64,000 nt of DNA from Arthrobacter globiformis NBRC 12137 (GTDB lineage Bacteria; Actinomycetota; Actinomycetes; Actinomycetales; Micrococcaceae). The notes below the pieces were generated by a model. The model had not been told where the DNA came from, did not search any database, and saw only the letters and a program-made list of their open reading frames with translations. Shown here piece by piece: positions 52,234 through 62,190 of the stretch (position 1 is its first letter; the number at the start of each line of letters is the position of its first letter). Location: positions 1-64,000 of the forward strand of contig NZ_BAEG01000080.1 in assembly GCF_000238915.1 (NCBI RefSeq), written 5' to 3'. The position numbers were made by a program, and so were the translations under genes.

Positions 52234-53004
52234 CTAGTTGCCGCGGCTGGCGCGGGTACGGGCCAGCGCTGTCACGCCCGCGGCGAGGCCGATCAGTCCT
52301 GCAGCCAGCCCGGCCCACCCGGCAGTGTCGCCACCGGAGGAGGACGCCGAGGCGGCCGGCACCACTGCCGACGCCTGCGTGGCTGCCGGGCTGGCCGCTG
52401 CGTGGGCGCCGTCGCTCTCGGCTGCCGTGGTGACGAAGGTCGGTGCCGGGCGGGACTTTTTAGCTTCCGCGGCGGGCTCGGACGATGCTGCGGCGGCGTG
52501 GTGGTGCTCGGCTGCGGCGTCGGCCCAGTTGACGGTGGTCCCGTCCGTGTAGCCCTGCGCAGCGGGCAGGATCACCGTGGTGCCGGCTGCGGGCAGGCGG
52601 CCGACGGACAGGGTGAACATCTGGAACTGGTTCTGCCCGATCTGGTGCGCGGCGTCAGCAGTCCAGACCACGCTGGTGGGCGCCTTGGTCACGGTTGCCC
52701 CGGCCACCTCGACCGGCTTGGGCAGGGTGGTGGTAATGACTTCGGCCTTCCATCCGTCGATGGGCAGGACCGAGACGGAGGTCAGCGGCGTGTCCGTGGG
52801 CAGCTTCACTTCGAGCCTGTTGGTCTTGGCGGTCTCGGATTCGTTGGGGACGCTGAACGTCAGCTTGGTGAAGCCGCCCTCCGAGGTAGCGGAGGGGTCA
52901 ACGGTGACGTGAGCGGAAGCGGCGGCCGCGCCGGCGGCCAGGAATCCGGCCGCCAGCGTGGCGGCTGCGGTGCTCTTGAGGGTACGGCGAAGGGAGGTAT
53001 TCAT
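52234..53004 (-). CDS. YcnI-family copper-binding protein (DUF1775)
   Basis: Exported membrane-anchored protein of 256 aa. The signal peptide ends near AAAASAH, giving a mature N-terminal His in AHVTVDPSATSEGGFTKLTF, the known Cu(II)-binding His of YcnI. The DUF1775 domain (about 35-180) includes GWKAEVITTTLPKPVEV and ends with WADAAAEHHHAAAA. A Ser/Ala-rich linker leads to a C-terminal transmembrane helix and a basic tail. It probably handles extracytoplasmic copper together with the neighbouring membrane proteins. Confidence 0.9.
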   Translation of the reverse strand: MNTSLRRTLKSTAAATLAAGFLAAGAAAASAHVTVDPSATSEGGFTKLTFSVPNESETAKTNRLEVKLPTDTPLTSVSVLPIDGWKAEVITTTLPKPVEVAGATVTKAPTSVVWTADAAHQIGQNQFQMFTLSVGRLPAAGTTVILPAAQGYTDGTTVNWADAAAEHHHAAAASSEPAAEAKKSRPAPTFVTTAAESDGAHAAASPAATQASAVVPAASASSSGGDTAGWAGLAAGLIGLAAGVTALARTRASRGN

Positions 53005-53117
53005 GGCAGGAGTGCCTTTCACAGGTTTTAGGGGTCAGGAAAATCAGGCCTTGGGCCTGTCCGGAAAGCGGAAGAACCGCCGTCGGAAGTTCCTGCCAGT
53101 TGTGAAAGGAACTGTCT

Positions 53118-53732
53118 CTACGCGGCGGCCGCGAGCAGCGGGGGCCCGCGCCGGGAAGGCAGGCGGACCGAGTGGTGCTTAGGCGGAAGGACCGCAGCAG
53201 CGGCGCATGGGAATGGGGCACCGGCGGGAACGACGACGGACGGTTCGGCGTCCCAAAACAGCGGGCCCAGCCAGTCAGCCAGTACCCCGAGGGCGCGCTC
53301 GCCATGGGCAAGGAGCAGCGCTGTGGCCAGGGTGGCGACGGCGTGGGCGGCGAACATGAGTCCGTCGGGTGCGGACCCGTGCGCCGGGCCGGCCATCATC
53401 AGCGCCTCGTGGTTCAGGGACGACGGCGTGTGTCCGGCGTGTCCCGAAAGCAGCGCCGGGGAAATCGCCGTCGGAGTTTCCGCGGACATGGCGTCGAATG
53501 CCCAGTGGAGCCAGGCCTGTCCGCCGCCTATCAGCGCGGTGAGAACCGGCATCGACAGTTTGAAACGCGTGATGGCCGCGACCGGGACCATGGTCACGGC
53601 GCACAGGGCGGCGAGGATTGCCGGCGTGGGCAGCTGGCCACCACCGGCGAGGTGTCCGCCGGCGGCCAGGCCCAGGACGATGGACCCGATCAGCCCGGAG
53701 CGGAACAAGCGGAACGAAGCATGAGGCTTCAC
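53118..53732 (-). CDS. Membrane protein of unknown function next to ycnI-like gene
   Basis: Integral membrane protein of 204 aa with about five helices. The GTG at 53732 is chosen because AGGAGAAAGG lies 7 bases before it and the protein then starts MKPHASFRLFRSG. A His/Met-bearing loop (HAGHTPSSLNHEALMMAGPA, about 105-135) could bind copper. It is 113 bases upstream of the YcnI gene, and the pair resembles actinobacterial copper operons. No named family can be given. Confidence 0.7.
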   Translation of the reverse strand: MKPHASFRLFRSGLIGSIVLGLAAGGHLAGGGQLPTPAILAALCAVTMVPVAAITRFKLSMPVLTALIGGGQAWLHWAFDAMSAETPTAISPALLSGHAGHTPSSLNHEALMMAGPAHGSAPDGLMFAAHAVATLATALLLAHGERALGVLADWLGPLFWDAEPSVVVPAGAPFPCAAAAVLPPKHHSVRLPSRRGPPLLAAAA

Positions 53733-53874
53733 GGGCTGTCCTTTCTCCTGGGCGACGACATTGGCTTCAGCAGCAGAATACATTCCCCGCCATAGTATGA
53801 CGCGGATCACACTGCAGGTCGTTTATGACGGATCTTTGCTGGGCCCGTTCCCCCGGGAGGGGCATGCCGCAAAA

Positions 53875-53920
53875 CGGCAGGGCCGCTGCAACCCCGTGTG
53901 GAGTTGCAGCGGCCCTGCCG
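53875..53920 (-). terminator. Strong Rho-independent-type terminator of the giant repeat gene
   Basis: Perfect 18-bp stem CGGCAGGGCCGCTGCAAC (53875-53892) and GTTGCAGCGGCCCTGCCG (53903-53920), 10-base loop, followed on the minus strand by TTTT. It begins 40 bases beyond the stop. Confidence 0.9.
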
Positions 53921-53960
53921 CGTTCGTGCCGTTCGACGGCGGTTAGCCCACCGGAGCCGG

Positions 53961-56900
53961 CTAGCGCACCGTGATTGTCGGCGTCGGGGCGGAGGGTATC
54001 TCCGCCGTCGTGAAGCCGGGCTTGGAGCCCGTGACTCTGACGCTTATCGCGTCTCCGGGAAGCATCGGCGTATAGGTGGTTCCGGTGGCCCCGGAAAGAG
54101 GCATGCCGTTGAGGTACCACTGGTACTTCAGCGTGACCGGCGCCGGCCCCCACGCCCCGGGAACAACCGTGAGGACCGATCCCGCTGTTGGCGAACCCGA
54201 GATGGTGGGCACGGGCGCCGTCAGCACGCCAACCGCCACCTTGACCGATACCGCGCTGGTTTTGGTGACCGTGGTGAAGCCGGCCTTGGAACCCGTCACA
54301 GTGACCGTCAGGGTCTTGCCGAGCACCGCTGTTGTCGGCGTGTACGTGGCTGCCGTGGCGCCCGTGATGGCAAGGCCGTTCGCCTTCCAGTGGTACTTCA
54401 GGGTGACCGGAGCCGGCCCCCAAGCACCTGCCGCAGTGAGGGCGGCCCCCACCCTGACAGCGCCGCTGATCACCGGAACCGGTGCCGTCAGGGTCCCGAC
54501 GGCGACCCTCGCGGTGAGTGCCGACGTCCTGGCCGCCGTCGTGAAGCCCGCCTTGGAGCCGGTGACGGTCACGCTGATGGTCTTGCCGATCACGGCCGCA
54601 GCCGGCTTATAGGTGCTGGCGGTGGCACCGGTGACAGCGACCCCGTTCGCTTTCCACTGATACTTCAGGGTGACCGGAGCAGGTCCCCAGGCTCCGGGAA
54701 CTGCGGTCAGCGTGTAGCCCACCTTTGCGGTTCCCGTGACTTTGGGAACCGGTGCGGCAAGGGTTCCGACGGCGACCCGTGCGGTGAGTGCCGACGTCTT
54801 GGCCGCGGTGTTGTAGCCGGCCTTGCTGCCGGTGACCGTGACGCTGATGGTCTTGCCGACCACCGCCGCGGACGGCTTGTAGGTGCTGGCCGTGGCGCCG
54901 GCGATGACGATCCCGTTGGCCTTCCACTGGTACTTCAGGGTGATGGGTGCCGGTCCCCAGGCTCCCGGAACTGCGGTCAGCGCGTAGCCCACCTTGGCCG
55001 TTCCGGTGATCTTGGGAGTCGGCGCAGTGAGGACGGGGTTGAGTGCCATGACCGTGCCGGTGGCGGCGGAGGTCTTGGTTGCCGTGGTGTAGCCGGCCTT
55101 GGTGCCCGTCACGCTGAAGGTCAGTGTCTTGCCGACCTGTGCCGCCGTCAGCTTGAAGGCGGTGGTGGTGGCGCCGGTGATGTCGACGCCGTTGGCCTTC
55201 CACTGGTACTTCAATGTGACACCTGCGGGTCCCCAGGTTCCGGGAGCCCCCGTCAGCGTGTAGCCCACCTTGGCCGTTCCCTTGACGGTGGGGGTGGGGG
55301 CGGTGAGGGTCTCCACTACTGCCGCGTAGGACAGGTCGTGCGTTGTGGCGCTGCCCCTGACCACGCTGACCTTGGTTGCCGTGGCCTCCGCGGTCTTGTT
55401 GCCGGAGTAGAGGTCACCGCGTCCGGACAAGGCTCCGTGCACCTTGATGATGTAGCTGCCGGAGGTAAGACCGTTCAGGGTGTACTTGCCGGTGGCACTG
55501 GTGCCCGCGCTGCGGGTAACCAGCGAGCCGTCCGGCGTGTAGGCCTGAATCTGGGCATTGCCCACCGGCTTGCCAGCCTTGTCCAGCACGGTGCCGGTCA
55601 CGGAGCCGCCGGCTGTGAGGCTGGCGTTGATGTTGGGCACTGTCTGCCCGGAGGTGACCGGGATGGACTGTGCCTGCCCCGCGCCGGCGGATTCCGGCTG
55701 GTTCTGGTAGTACTGCGCCTCGTCCTGGGTGAACCCGCTGGAGCGGTTGAACGCCACCTTGTAGGAACCCGCAGCGAGGCCGACCACGCTGTAGTTGCCG
55801 GCCTCATCCGAGTAGCCGTTTTTGACCAGCTTGCCGGCTGAATCCAGGACGCTGAGCAGGTAGCCGGGCTGGCCACTTGCCCCGGAGACGTTGCCGCTGA
55901 TGGTCGCCCCCTTAACAACCGTCATGTTCGCGCCGGCGACAGTCTGGCCCGCGGTCACCGCGACGGAATTGGCGGTGGCGGCTGTTGTTCCTCCGTACCA
56001 GAGGTCCTCGGCGCCGCTCTGGCCGCCGAGGAAGCGCAGCTTGTAGGTGCCCGTTTCGAGTCCGACGATGCTGTAGGTTCCGTCTGTATTGACCCAACCG
56101 TGAACGGAAGAATCATCGATGGTTCCGGTCTTCGTGGCGACGATTTCCGACGCCGTCAGTCGCGTCCCCGCCGGAGCCGTGATCTGGCCGCTGATGGCAC
56201 CGCCCTTGACGAGGGCGGCGTTGATGGCCGTGAGGGTCTGGCCGTCGGTGACTGTCACCGGAGTGGCGGTGGCCAGCGAAGTGGCATTGGTGTACCACCT
56301 GGCCAGCACACCAGCGTTGCTGTATCCGGCGAACCGGAGTTTGTAGCTGCCTGCCGGGACTCCGCGCAGCGCATAGGTGCCGTCGCTGTTGAGCTGGACA
56401 GAACTAACCGATTCGCCATCGGCTGCCTTGAAGAGGCCGACGCTGACGGCAAAGCCGTTCACGCCCGCGGGCAGGGTGACCTTGCCGCCGATGGTCGCTC
56501 CCTTCGCAAGCGTCGCATCAACCGCCGTCTTGTCCTGGCCTGCTGCCAGGACAACGGGCGTGGCAGCGGCCTCGGTCTGCACGTTGTTGTACCACTCGTC
56601 CAGTGCCCCGGAGTTGTAGTTGGAGAACTTGACCTTGTAGCTGCCAGCCGGGAGGCCCTTCACTTTGTAGGTGCCGTCGGCGTTCACGCTCGCGTACGTG
56701 CCGTAGGGGCTGCCCTCTCCGCTGGCGGACACGGACACCCCGGACAGGGTGACCCCTACCGGGACGGTGACTTTGCCGCTGATGCTTGCACCCTTTACCA
56801 GGGTCGCGTTGATGCCGGTGACGTCCTGACCCGAGGCGACAGGCAGTACGGTGGCCGATTCCCGGGAGGTGGCATTCGCGTGCCACTGGTCCAGGGCCCC

Positions 56901-58673
56901 GGAATTGTAGCCCGAGAACGAAATGGCGTAATCGCCTTGGGGGAGACCGGCGAGCTTGTAGCTGCCGTCGGGCTGCACGTTGGTGTAGCCGGGGTAGGAC
57001 AAGCTGCCCTTGGAGTTGTACGCGTAGACGGAGACGGCGGAAAGGTCAACGCCTGCGGGCGCAGTGACTTTGCCGGAGATGGTTGCACCCTTGATGAGCA
57101 CAGTGTCGGGCAGTGTCAGATCCTGGCTGCTGCTGACTGCGACGGGTGTGGCGGCAGATGCCGCAACTGCACCGCCGTACCACTGCCCGAGTGCTCCGGA
57201 GCTGCCCGTGCTGAACTGGATCTTGTACGAGCCTGCCGCGAGGCCTGCGAACTGGTAGGAACCGTCAGGGCTGGGCTGCATCCCCCCGGCCCAGGACATA
57301 GTTTCCGAATCATAGAGGTAGATCCATACTCCAGAAAGGTTGACGCCTGGGGCTGAAGAAACCTTTCCGGTGATGGACGCGCCTTTCACCAGTGCAGCAT
57401 CGACCCCGGCGTGGTTTTGTCCCGCCGTGACGGCAACGGCAGTGGCCGTTCCAAACGATGCCGCCCCGTTGTACCAGTGCTCCAGCAGGCCGCTGTTGGT
57501 GCCGAGGAACTGCACCTTGTAATTTCCAGTGTTGAGTCCGTCCACCTTGTAGGTGCCGTCGGCGTTCACTGACGAGGATCCGACGTAGTTGGGGTTTGGT
57601 CCGGCGGCCTCGTACACCGTGGCGTGAACCAGCGAAAGGTCGATTCCGGCGGGGGCGGTGACCTTTCCGCTGACTGAACCGCCCGTGACGAGGGATGCGC
57701 CGATTCCCGTCTTGTCCTGGCCTGCCGCGACGGTGACCGCAGTGGCGGTGTCGAAAGATGAGGCGCCAGGGTACCACTGCTGCAGCAGGCCGGTGCCATA
57801 AGAGGAAAACAGAACCTTGTAGCTGCCCGCCCGCAGGCCGCGGAGGCTGTAGGTTCCCTCGGAACTGATGCTGGAATAGCCTGCGGTGTTGCCGTTGATG
57901 TCCCGGGCCTCCACATGCACCTGGCTCGCGTCGGCGCCGGCAGGAACCGTAACGGTGCCGCTAATGGACGCGCCCCGCACAAGGGCCGCATTGATACCGG
58001 TCAGATCCTGGCCAGCCGTCAACGTGACGGGGGTGGCTGTGTCGAAGGACGTCGCCGCCGCATGCCACTGGGTAACAGCGCCGGAGTTTCCGCCGGCAAA
58101 CTGGATCTTGAAGCTGCCTGAAGGCAGGCCGCGCACCGAGTAGCTTCCATCCTGGTTGACCGACCCATACGCGGAGAACCAGTCGTCGCCGGTGCTTTGG
58201 ACAGATACCCCGACAGAACCGATATCCACGCCGCTGGGCCCGGTGATCCGGCCGCTGATGGTGGCACCCTTGACCAGGCTGGCATTAATTCCTGTGAGCG
58301 TCTGTCCGGCCGCAAGGGTAACAGTGGTGGCAGTCTCGAACGAGGAAGCTCCGGCATGCCACTGTTCAAGGGCACCGGAGTAGTTGGAACCACTGAACTG
58401 AATTTTGTAGGTTCCTGCCGGCAGTCCGTTGATCGCGTAGGTGCCGTCCTCATTGACCTGGCTGTAGCCGGTGTACGAATAGCCGCTGGCGGTGTGTGCG
58501 TAGACCTGCGTCGAAGCGAGGTCAACGCCCGCCGGCGCCGTTACCTTTCCGCTGATCGAGGCGTCGGACAGGTCCACCGCGTTGGCTGGTGCCAACCCCG
58601 TGACTATGAGCGCCGAGAGTACCGATAATAACAATGCGATTCGCAAACGGAATCGCCCGCTCTTAGCGAGCAT
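53961..58673 (-). CDS. Giant secreted tandem-repeat protein (carboxypeptidase-regulatory-like and Ig-like repeats)
   Basis: Predicted secreted protein of 1570 aa. The signal peptide is MLAKSGRFRLRIALLLSVLS and ends near APANA. About eleven tandem units of 85-90 aa follow, each with GASISGKVTAPAGV, DGTYKVKGLPAGSYKIQF, an NSGALDQWY segment and TAVTAGQDKTGINAALVKG; this is the carboxypeptidase-regulatory/SdrD-B-like fold. The C-terminal 430 residues hold five about 80-aa units with KVGYTLTAVPGAWGPAPVTL and KYQWKANG. It ends without LPXTG or membrane anchor. GGGGGA lies before the ATG at 58673. It is probably an adhesin or matrix protein. A strong terminator follows. Confidence 0.9.
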   Translation of the reverse strand: MLAKSGRFRLRIALLLSVLSALIVTGLAPANAVDLSDASISGKVTAPAGVDLASTQVYAHTASGYSYTGYSQVNEDGTYAINGLPAGTYKIQFSGSNYSGALEQWHAGASSFETATTVTLAAGQTLTGINASLVKGATISGRITGPSGVDIGSVGVSVQSTGDDWFSAYGSVNQDGSYSVRGLPSGSFKIQFAGGNSGAVTQWHAAATSFDTATPVTLTAGQDLTGINAALVRGASISGTVTVPAGADASQVHVEARDINGNTAGYSSISSEGTYSLRGLRAGSYKVLFSSYGTGLLQQWYPGASSFDTATAVTVAAGQDKTGIGASLVTGGSVSGKVTAPAGIDLSLVHATVYEAAGPNPNYVGSSSVNADGTYKVDGLNTGNYKVQFLGTNSGLLEHWYNGAASFGTATAVAVTAGQNHAGVDAALVKGASITGKVSSAPGVNLSGVWIYLYDSETMSWAGGMQPSPDGSYQFAGLAAGSYKIQFSTGSSGALGQWYGGAVAASAATPVAVSSSQDLTLPDTVLIKGATISGKVTAPAGVDLSAVSVYAYNSKGSLSYPGYTNVQPDGSYKLAGLPQGDYAISFSGYNSGALDQWHANATSRESATVLPVASGQDVTGINATLVKGASISGKVTVPVGVTLSGVSVSASGEGSPYGTYASVNADGTYKVKGLPAGSYKVKFSNYNSGALDEWYNNVQTEAAATPVVLAAGQDKTAVDATLAKGATIGGKVTLPAGVNGFAVSVGLFKAADGESVSSVQLNSDGTYALRGVPAGSYKLRFAGYSNAGVLARWYTNATSLATATPVTVTDGQTLTAINAALVKGGAISGQITAPAGTRLTASEIVATKTGTIDDSSVHGWVNTDGTYSIVGLETGTYKLRFLGGQSGAEDLWYGGTTAATANSVAVTAGQTVAGANMTVVKGATISGNVSGASGQPGYLLSVLDSAGKLVKNGYSDEAGNYSVVGLAAGSYKVAFNRSSGFTQDEAQYYQNQPESAGAGQAQSIPVTSGQTVPNINASLTAGGSVTGTVLDKAGKPVGNAQIQAYTPDGSLVTRSAGTSATGKYTLNGLTSGSYIIKVHGALSGRGDLYSGNKTAEATATKVSVVRGSATTHDLSYAAVVETLTAPTPTVKGTAKVGYTLTGAPGTWGPAGVTLKYQWKANGVDITGATTTAFKLTAAQVGKTLTFSVTGTKAGYTTATKTSAATGTVMALNPVLTAPTPKITGTAKVGYALTAVPGAWGPAPITLKYQWKANGIVIAGATASTYKPSAAVVGKTISVTVTGSKAGYNTAAKTSALTARVAVGTLAAPVPKVTGTAKVGYTLTAVPGAWGPAPVTLKYQWKANGVAVTGATASTYKPAAAVIGKTISVTVTGSKAGFTTAARTSALTARVAVGTLTAPVPVISGAVRVGAALTAAGAWGPAPVTLKYHWKANGLAITGATAATYTPTTAVLGKTLTVTVTGSKAGFTTVTKTSAVSVKVAVGVLTAPVPTISGSPTAGSVLTVVPGAWGPAPVTLKYQWYLNGMPLSGATGTTYTPMLPGDAISVRVTGSKPGFTTAEIPSAPTPTITVR

Positions 58674-58894
58674 TTTTATCCCCCCATGGGTCAGCAAACG
58701 GCGCGGCCGTCACTTTAAATTGTCAAAGAACGCCTCAGTCTAACTGTGGAATAGGGTTTGTCCAACGATTGTGTAACATCCTGAATTTATATATTGCGGT
58801 CACCGGTCCGTAGAAAGTGACCGTGGAAAGTCAGTACCCAGGAGCGGCTATTGTTGGTTACGAACAATTTCGGGGGAAAGGCTGCAGGCTGCGC

Positions 58895-60766
58895 ATGGAA
58901 CGAGCCATCTCCCGTCTTCCCGGGGCCTGCATCATCCTGATGGCCGCCTCTCTCCTGGCCTTCCAGCCCGGCGGACTGTTCCGCTTTGTATGGGTCAAGC
59001 TCGTGGTGGTCATTCTCGCGGTCCTCGCCGGCCTGCTGTCGCCCGTGGGTGCGCGCCTCCCGCTGGCAGTGAAGGCAGTAACGGCAGCTTGCGTGCTGTG
59101 GATCGCCGTCGCGATGCTGCTCTCCGACACGCCTCTTGCGAGTATCTCGGGACGCTGGCCCCGTTATGAAGGCCTGCTGACACTGGCTGTGTACGTGGCG
59201 GTTTTCGCTACCGGTGCCAAGGTTCTGGGAGGTTCCGCAGGCGCTCCCCGGCGCACGCTGCTCAGCCTGTCCCTGGCCGTTGCGGGCATCGCCTTGTTCG
59301 TCATTGCCGCGCTGGAAGGCGCCGGTCTGCGCCCTCTAGGCGGCGCTGAGGACGTCAGGCCGGGAGCGACGCTGGGCAACGCAACCGACCAAGGCCTGGC
59401 CGGTTGCGTGATTGCCGGTGTCCTGGCTGCGCAAGGCGGGCCGGGCAACACCTGGCAGGGTTGGCTGTGCCGTGCGGGCCTGCTGGCCGGCGCCGGAGTT
59501 GCTGTGCTTTCCGGGTCCCGTGCTGCGCTGGCGGCCCTCCTGGTCGTGGCGCTGTTCGCCGCCTTCACGTGGATGGCGGGCAGGTCCTGGTCCCCGCTGA
59601 AGATCGCCGCCGGAGCCGCGGCCGCCGCGGCGGGCATCGCCGTCGTCGTGCTTCTGGTTCCCGCCGCCAGGGATCGGCTACTGTCGGCCGGAACGGTGGA
59701 TGGCCGGTGGCTGCTGTGGGACCGGACCCTCGGGCTGATCGCCGACCATTCTGTCTCGGGCGTAGGTCCGAGCGGTTTCGTGGACGCGTTTCCCGCGTAC
59801 GTGAACGGGGAATGGGCACGGACTGTGGGCGACAGCTTTCCTGCTGACTCGCCGCACAGTTGGCCGCTGCAGGCGCTGGCCGCAGGCGGATTTCCGCTGC
59901 TGGTGCTCGTTCTGGCTTTGATCGCCGTGTCGGTGATTGCTGTGATCCGGCGGTTGCAGGAGACCCCGGTGGCGGCGGACCGCCGGTACCTCACGGTGGT
60001 GCTGGTGACTCTCGCAGCCTACGCGCTGGCCCTCCTCACCCACTTCACCTCGATCGGGACCACGGGCCTTGTTGCCTTCCTCTGCGGGGGCCTGGTGGGG
60101 TCCGACGTCGGGACCCCCGCCGGAGCCGGCAACCGGTTCATCCCGGCCTATGCTGCCTGGAAAATGCGTGCGGTTCCGCGACTGGCGGGCGTGGTGCTGG
60201 TCCTCGCGGCGCTGGCCGTTGCCGTTCCCGCTGCCCTCGCTGAATGGCCCATGGGTGCCGGAGTCCGGGCGGCAGCTGCGGGGAACAACGCCGGTGCGCA
60301 GCAGGCATTTGTGCAGGCCCGGCAGTTTCGGCCATGGGACAGCGACACCGCGCTGCTCGCAGCCCAGGCGTTCGCCGGCCCGGCAACGGCGGGCGACCGG
60401 GAGGCGGCCCGGTACGCCGTGGAATGGGGAAGGCTCGCCCGGGAACGGACGCCCGGTTCCCAGGAGGCGGGCACCGCCTTGGCGCTCGGCTACCTTTACA
60501 GCGGCGACGTTCCTGCGGCCAAAGACCTGCTGGATGCGCTGGTCGCCGACGCCCCGTATTCGACGGCCCTCTACGTCCACCGCGGTGTGGCGCAGTTCGG
60601 CCTGGGCCGTCCCGCCGAAGCCATCGCCGACTTGGAGCACGCGGCCTCGCTGGACCCCACCCTGGAGACGCCATGGCGTATTTTGGCGAATATCCACCAG
60701 CGGCTCGGCCACGCACAGGAGGCTTTAGCTGCCAGTCAGCGGGCAGATTCCCTAGTGGGGAATTAG
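58895..60766 (+). CDS. O-antigen ligase-like membrane protein with TPR tail
   Basis: Polytopic membrane protein of about 623 aa. Ten or more helices precede a Wzy_C/O-antigen-ligase signature with SGSRAALAALL and later DHSVSGVGPSGFVDAFPAYV and ADSPHSWPLQALAAGGFP. The C-terminal about 150 residues form TPR-like helices (AGTALALGYLYSGDVPAAKD; YVHRGVAQFGLGRPAEAIAD). Such proteins polymerise or transfer glycans outside the membrane. Start is uncertain: a GTG at 58817 is also in frame and neither has a good ribosome-binding site. It is divergent from the giant repeat protein. Confidence 0.82.
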   Translation: MERAISRLPGACIILMAASLLAFQPGGLFRFVWVKLVVVILAVLAGLLSPVGARLPLAVKAVTAACVLWIAVAMLLSDTPLASISGRWPRYEGLLTLAVYVAVFATGAKVLGGSAGAPRRTLLSLSLAVAGIALFVIAALEGAGLRPLGGAEDVRPGATLGNATDQGLAGCVIAGVLAAQGGPGNTWQGWLCRAGLLAGAGVAVLSGSRAALAALLVVALFAAFTWMAGRSWSPLKIAAGAAAAAAGIAVVVLLVPAARDRLLSAGTVDGRWLLWDRTLGLIADHSVSGVGPSGFVDAFPAYVNGEWARTVGDSFPADSPHSWPLQALAAGGFPLLVLVLALIAVSVIAVIRRLQETPVAADRRYLTVVLVTLAAYALALLTHFTSIGTTGLVAFLCGGLVGSDVGTPAGAGNRFIPAYAAWKMRAVPRLAGVVLVLAALAVAVPAALAEWPMGAGVRAAAAGNNAGAQQAFVQARQFRPWDSDTALLAAQAFAGPATAGDREAARYAVEWGRLARERTPGSQEAGTALALGYLYSGDVPAAKDLLDALVADAPYSTALYVHRGVAQFGLGRPAEAIADLEHAASLDPTLETPWRILANIHQRLGHAQEALAASQRADSLVGN

Positions 60767-61115
60767 GCCGTTACTGTCCATGCATAGGGTTCGCGTCCAT
60801 AAAAGGGGAGGGCTCTTGGTGGCGATTAACGAATATTTCCTTAACTGAAGACACTCAAGCTAAGAATGCCGCAGGAAACGATCAAGATTGGCGCAGTTTT
60901 CTCGATTTCGGGCTTAAGTCCATTTCCTGCGTGTTATTGACCCACATATTTTCCGGCGGTCTTATTCCCCGTCAGCGGGGCATCAGTTTACGAGGTGCGC
61001 TCGCTGGCAGAGCCGGTAACAGCGCAGACACACAACGCGACCTCACATGAAACGTTTTGGAAAACATCGTGGTGCAGGCTGGTTCCATCAACATTCCAAG
61101 GGAGGTGGACCGGCC
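60767..61115. other. Intergenic region, one short ORF
   Basis: No convincing gene. A 24-codon frame at 60866-60940 begins MPQETIKIGAVFSISG, which resembles the start of a periplasmic binding protein and may be a remnant or chance. GGGAGG at 61101-61106 probably serves the next gene. Confidence 0.4.
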
Positions 61116-61489
61116 GTGAACGAACATTTGACGCCTGAAGTGCAGTCCAGCGCGGAGCTGGCGGTGGGCGACGAGGTCGAGGCCTGGCACCGTGGACGGC
61201 TGGCGCACCGGGGGACCGTGAGCAGCACACTCCGGGACATCGACCTGTTCTGGATCATCGACGCCCGGACCGGCGCCCGCCGGCTGCTGGATCTTGAGCA
61301 GCTCAGCGTGCGCCGCGTCCCCGCCGGAAAGGCGGCGAACGCCGTCGGGCATTCCACAGGTGCCGCGAAAGTGAAGTCCGACGCCGGGAACCCGGCCAAC
61401 GCCGTCGGCAAGCCTGCCGCCCGGAGGCGGCGCCCGGTCAGAAACCTGAGCCAGGTGGTCTTCATTGAGGCGCCGGCCACGCGGTAGCC
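61116..61489 (+). CDS. Small hypothetical protein
   Basis: Soluble basic protein of about 123 aa beginning at a GTG behind AAGGGAGG (61099-61106). The N-terminal half (SSAELAVGDEVEAWHRGRLA, then HRGTVSSTLRDIDLFWIIDA) looks like a small SH3-like barrel. The C-terminal half is Ala/Lys/Arg-rich and probably disordered. A longer version from the ATG at 61047 is possible. It is convergent with the KtrA gene. No known family. Confidence 0.6.
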
Positions 61490-61497
61490 GGCAAAAC

Positions 61498-62190
61498 CTA
61501 CGGCATGTTGCTGAACCGCTCCGCCTGCGTCTTGCTGCCCTGCACGATGATCTGGTCGTCGTCGTACAGGACGGTCTGCGCGGTGGTGTGGCCCCAGATG
61601 CCGCCGGGGCGCTTGACCGCCACGATGGTGATGCCGTACTTGTCGCGCAGCCCCAGCACGCCCAGTGGACGGTCGCGGGCCTCGGTGGGCGGGCTGGTGC
61701 GGATCATCACGAAGTCGTCCTCGAACTCGACGTAGTCCAGCAGTGAGCCCCGGACCAGGTGGGCCACGCGCTTGCCCATGTCGTGCTCGGGGCGGATCAC
61801 GTGGTCCACGCCGAGCTGGTTGAGGATCTCGGCGTGCGGTTCGCTGATGGCCTTGGCCCAGATCTGCGGCTTCTTGAACGTCAGCAGGCGCGACGTCGTC
61901 AGGATGCTCGCCTCGATGTCGCTGCCGATGCCCACCACGGCGCGGTCGAACTCGTGGACGGAGAGCTGGCGGAGCACCTCCTCCTTGGTGGAGTCCGCCC
62001 GGACCACGTGGGTGAGCCGGCCGTTGTAGGACTGCACGGTGTCCTCGCTGGAGTCGATGCCCAGCACCTCGGTGCCCTGGGCCTCGAGCTCCAGCGCCAG
62101 CGAGCCGCCGAAGCGGCCAAGTCCGATGACCACCACCGAATCCGCCTGTGCCGCGGATTCGGGGGAACGGGAGAAGAAGTTCTTAGCCAA
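61498..62190 (-). CDS. TrkA/KtrA-family potassium uptake regulatory protein
   Basis: Cytoplasmic gating subunit of 230 aa. The RCK_N Rossmann domain starts SVVVIGLGRFGGSLALELEA and continues VLGIDSSEDTVQSY and VVGIGSDIEASILTTSRLL. The RCK_C domain is at about 140-225. The GxGxxG motif with a following acidic residue indicates NAD/ATP binding. It pairs with the TrkH-like protein encoded just upstream, overlapping it by 8 bases. Together they form a KtrAB-type K+ importer. Confidence 0.94.
   Translation of the reverse strand: MAKNFFSRSPESAAQADSVVVIGLGRFGGSLALELEAQGTEVLGIDSSEDTVQSYNGRLTHVVRADSTKEEVLRQLSVHEFDRAVVGIGSDIEASILTTSRLLTFKKPQIWAKAISEPHAEILNQLGVDHVIRPEHDMGKRVAHLVRGSLLDYVEFEDDFVMIRTSPPTEARDRPLGVLGLRDKYGITIVAVKRPGGIWGHTTAQTVLYDDDQIIVQGSKTQAERFSNMP

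Noticed and set aside
53898..57356. Long plus-strand frames opposite the giant repeat protein.
   Set aside because: The repetitive coding sequence keeps other frames open. They have no signal peptide, family motif or ribosome-binding site.
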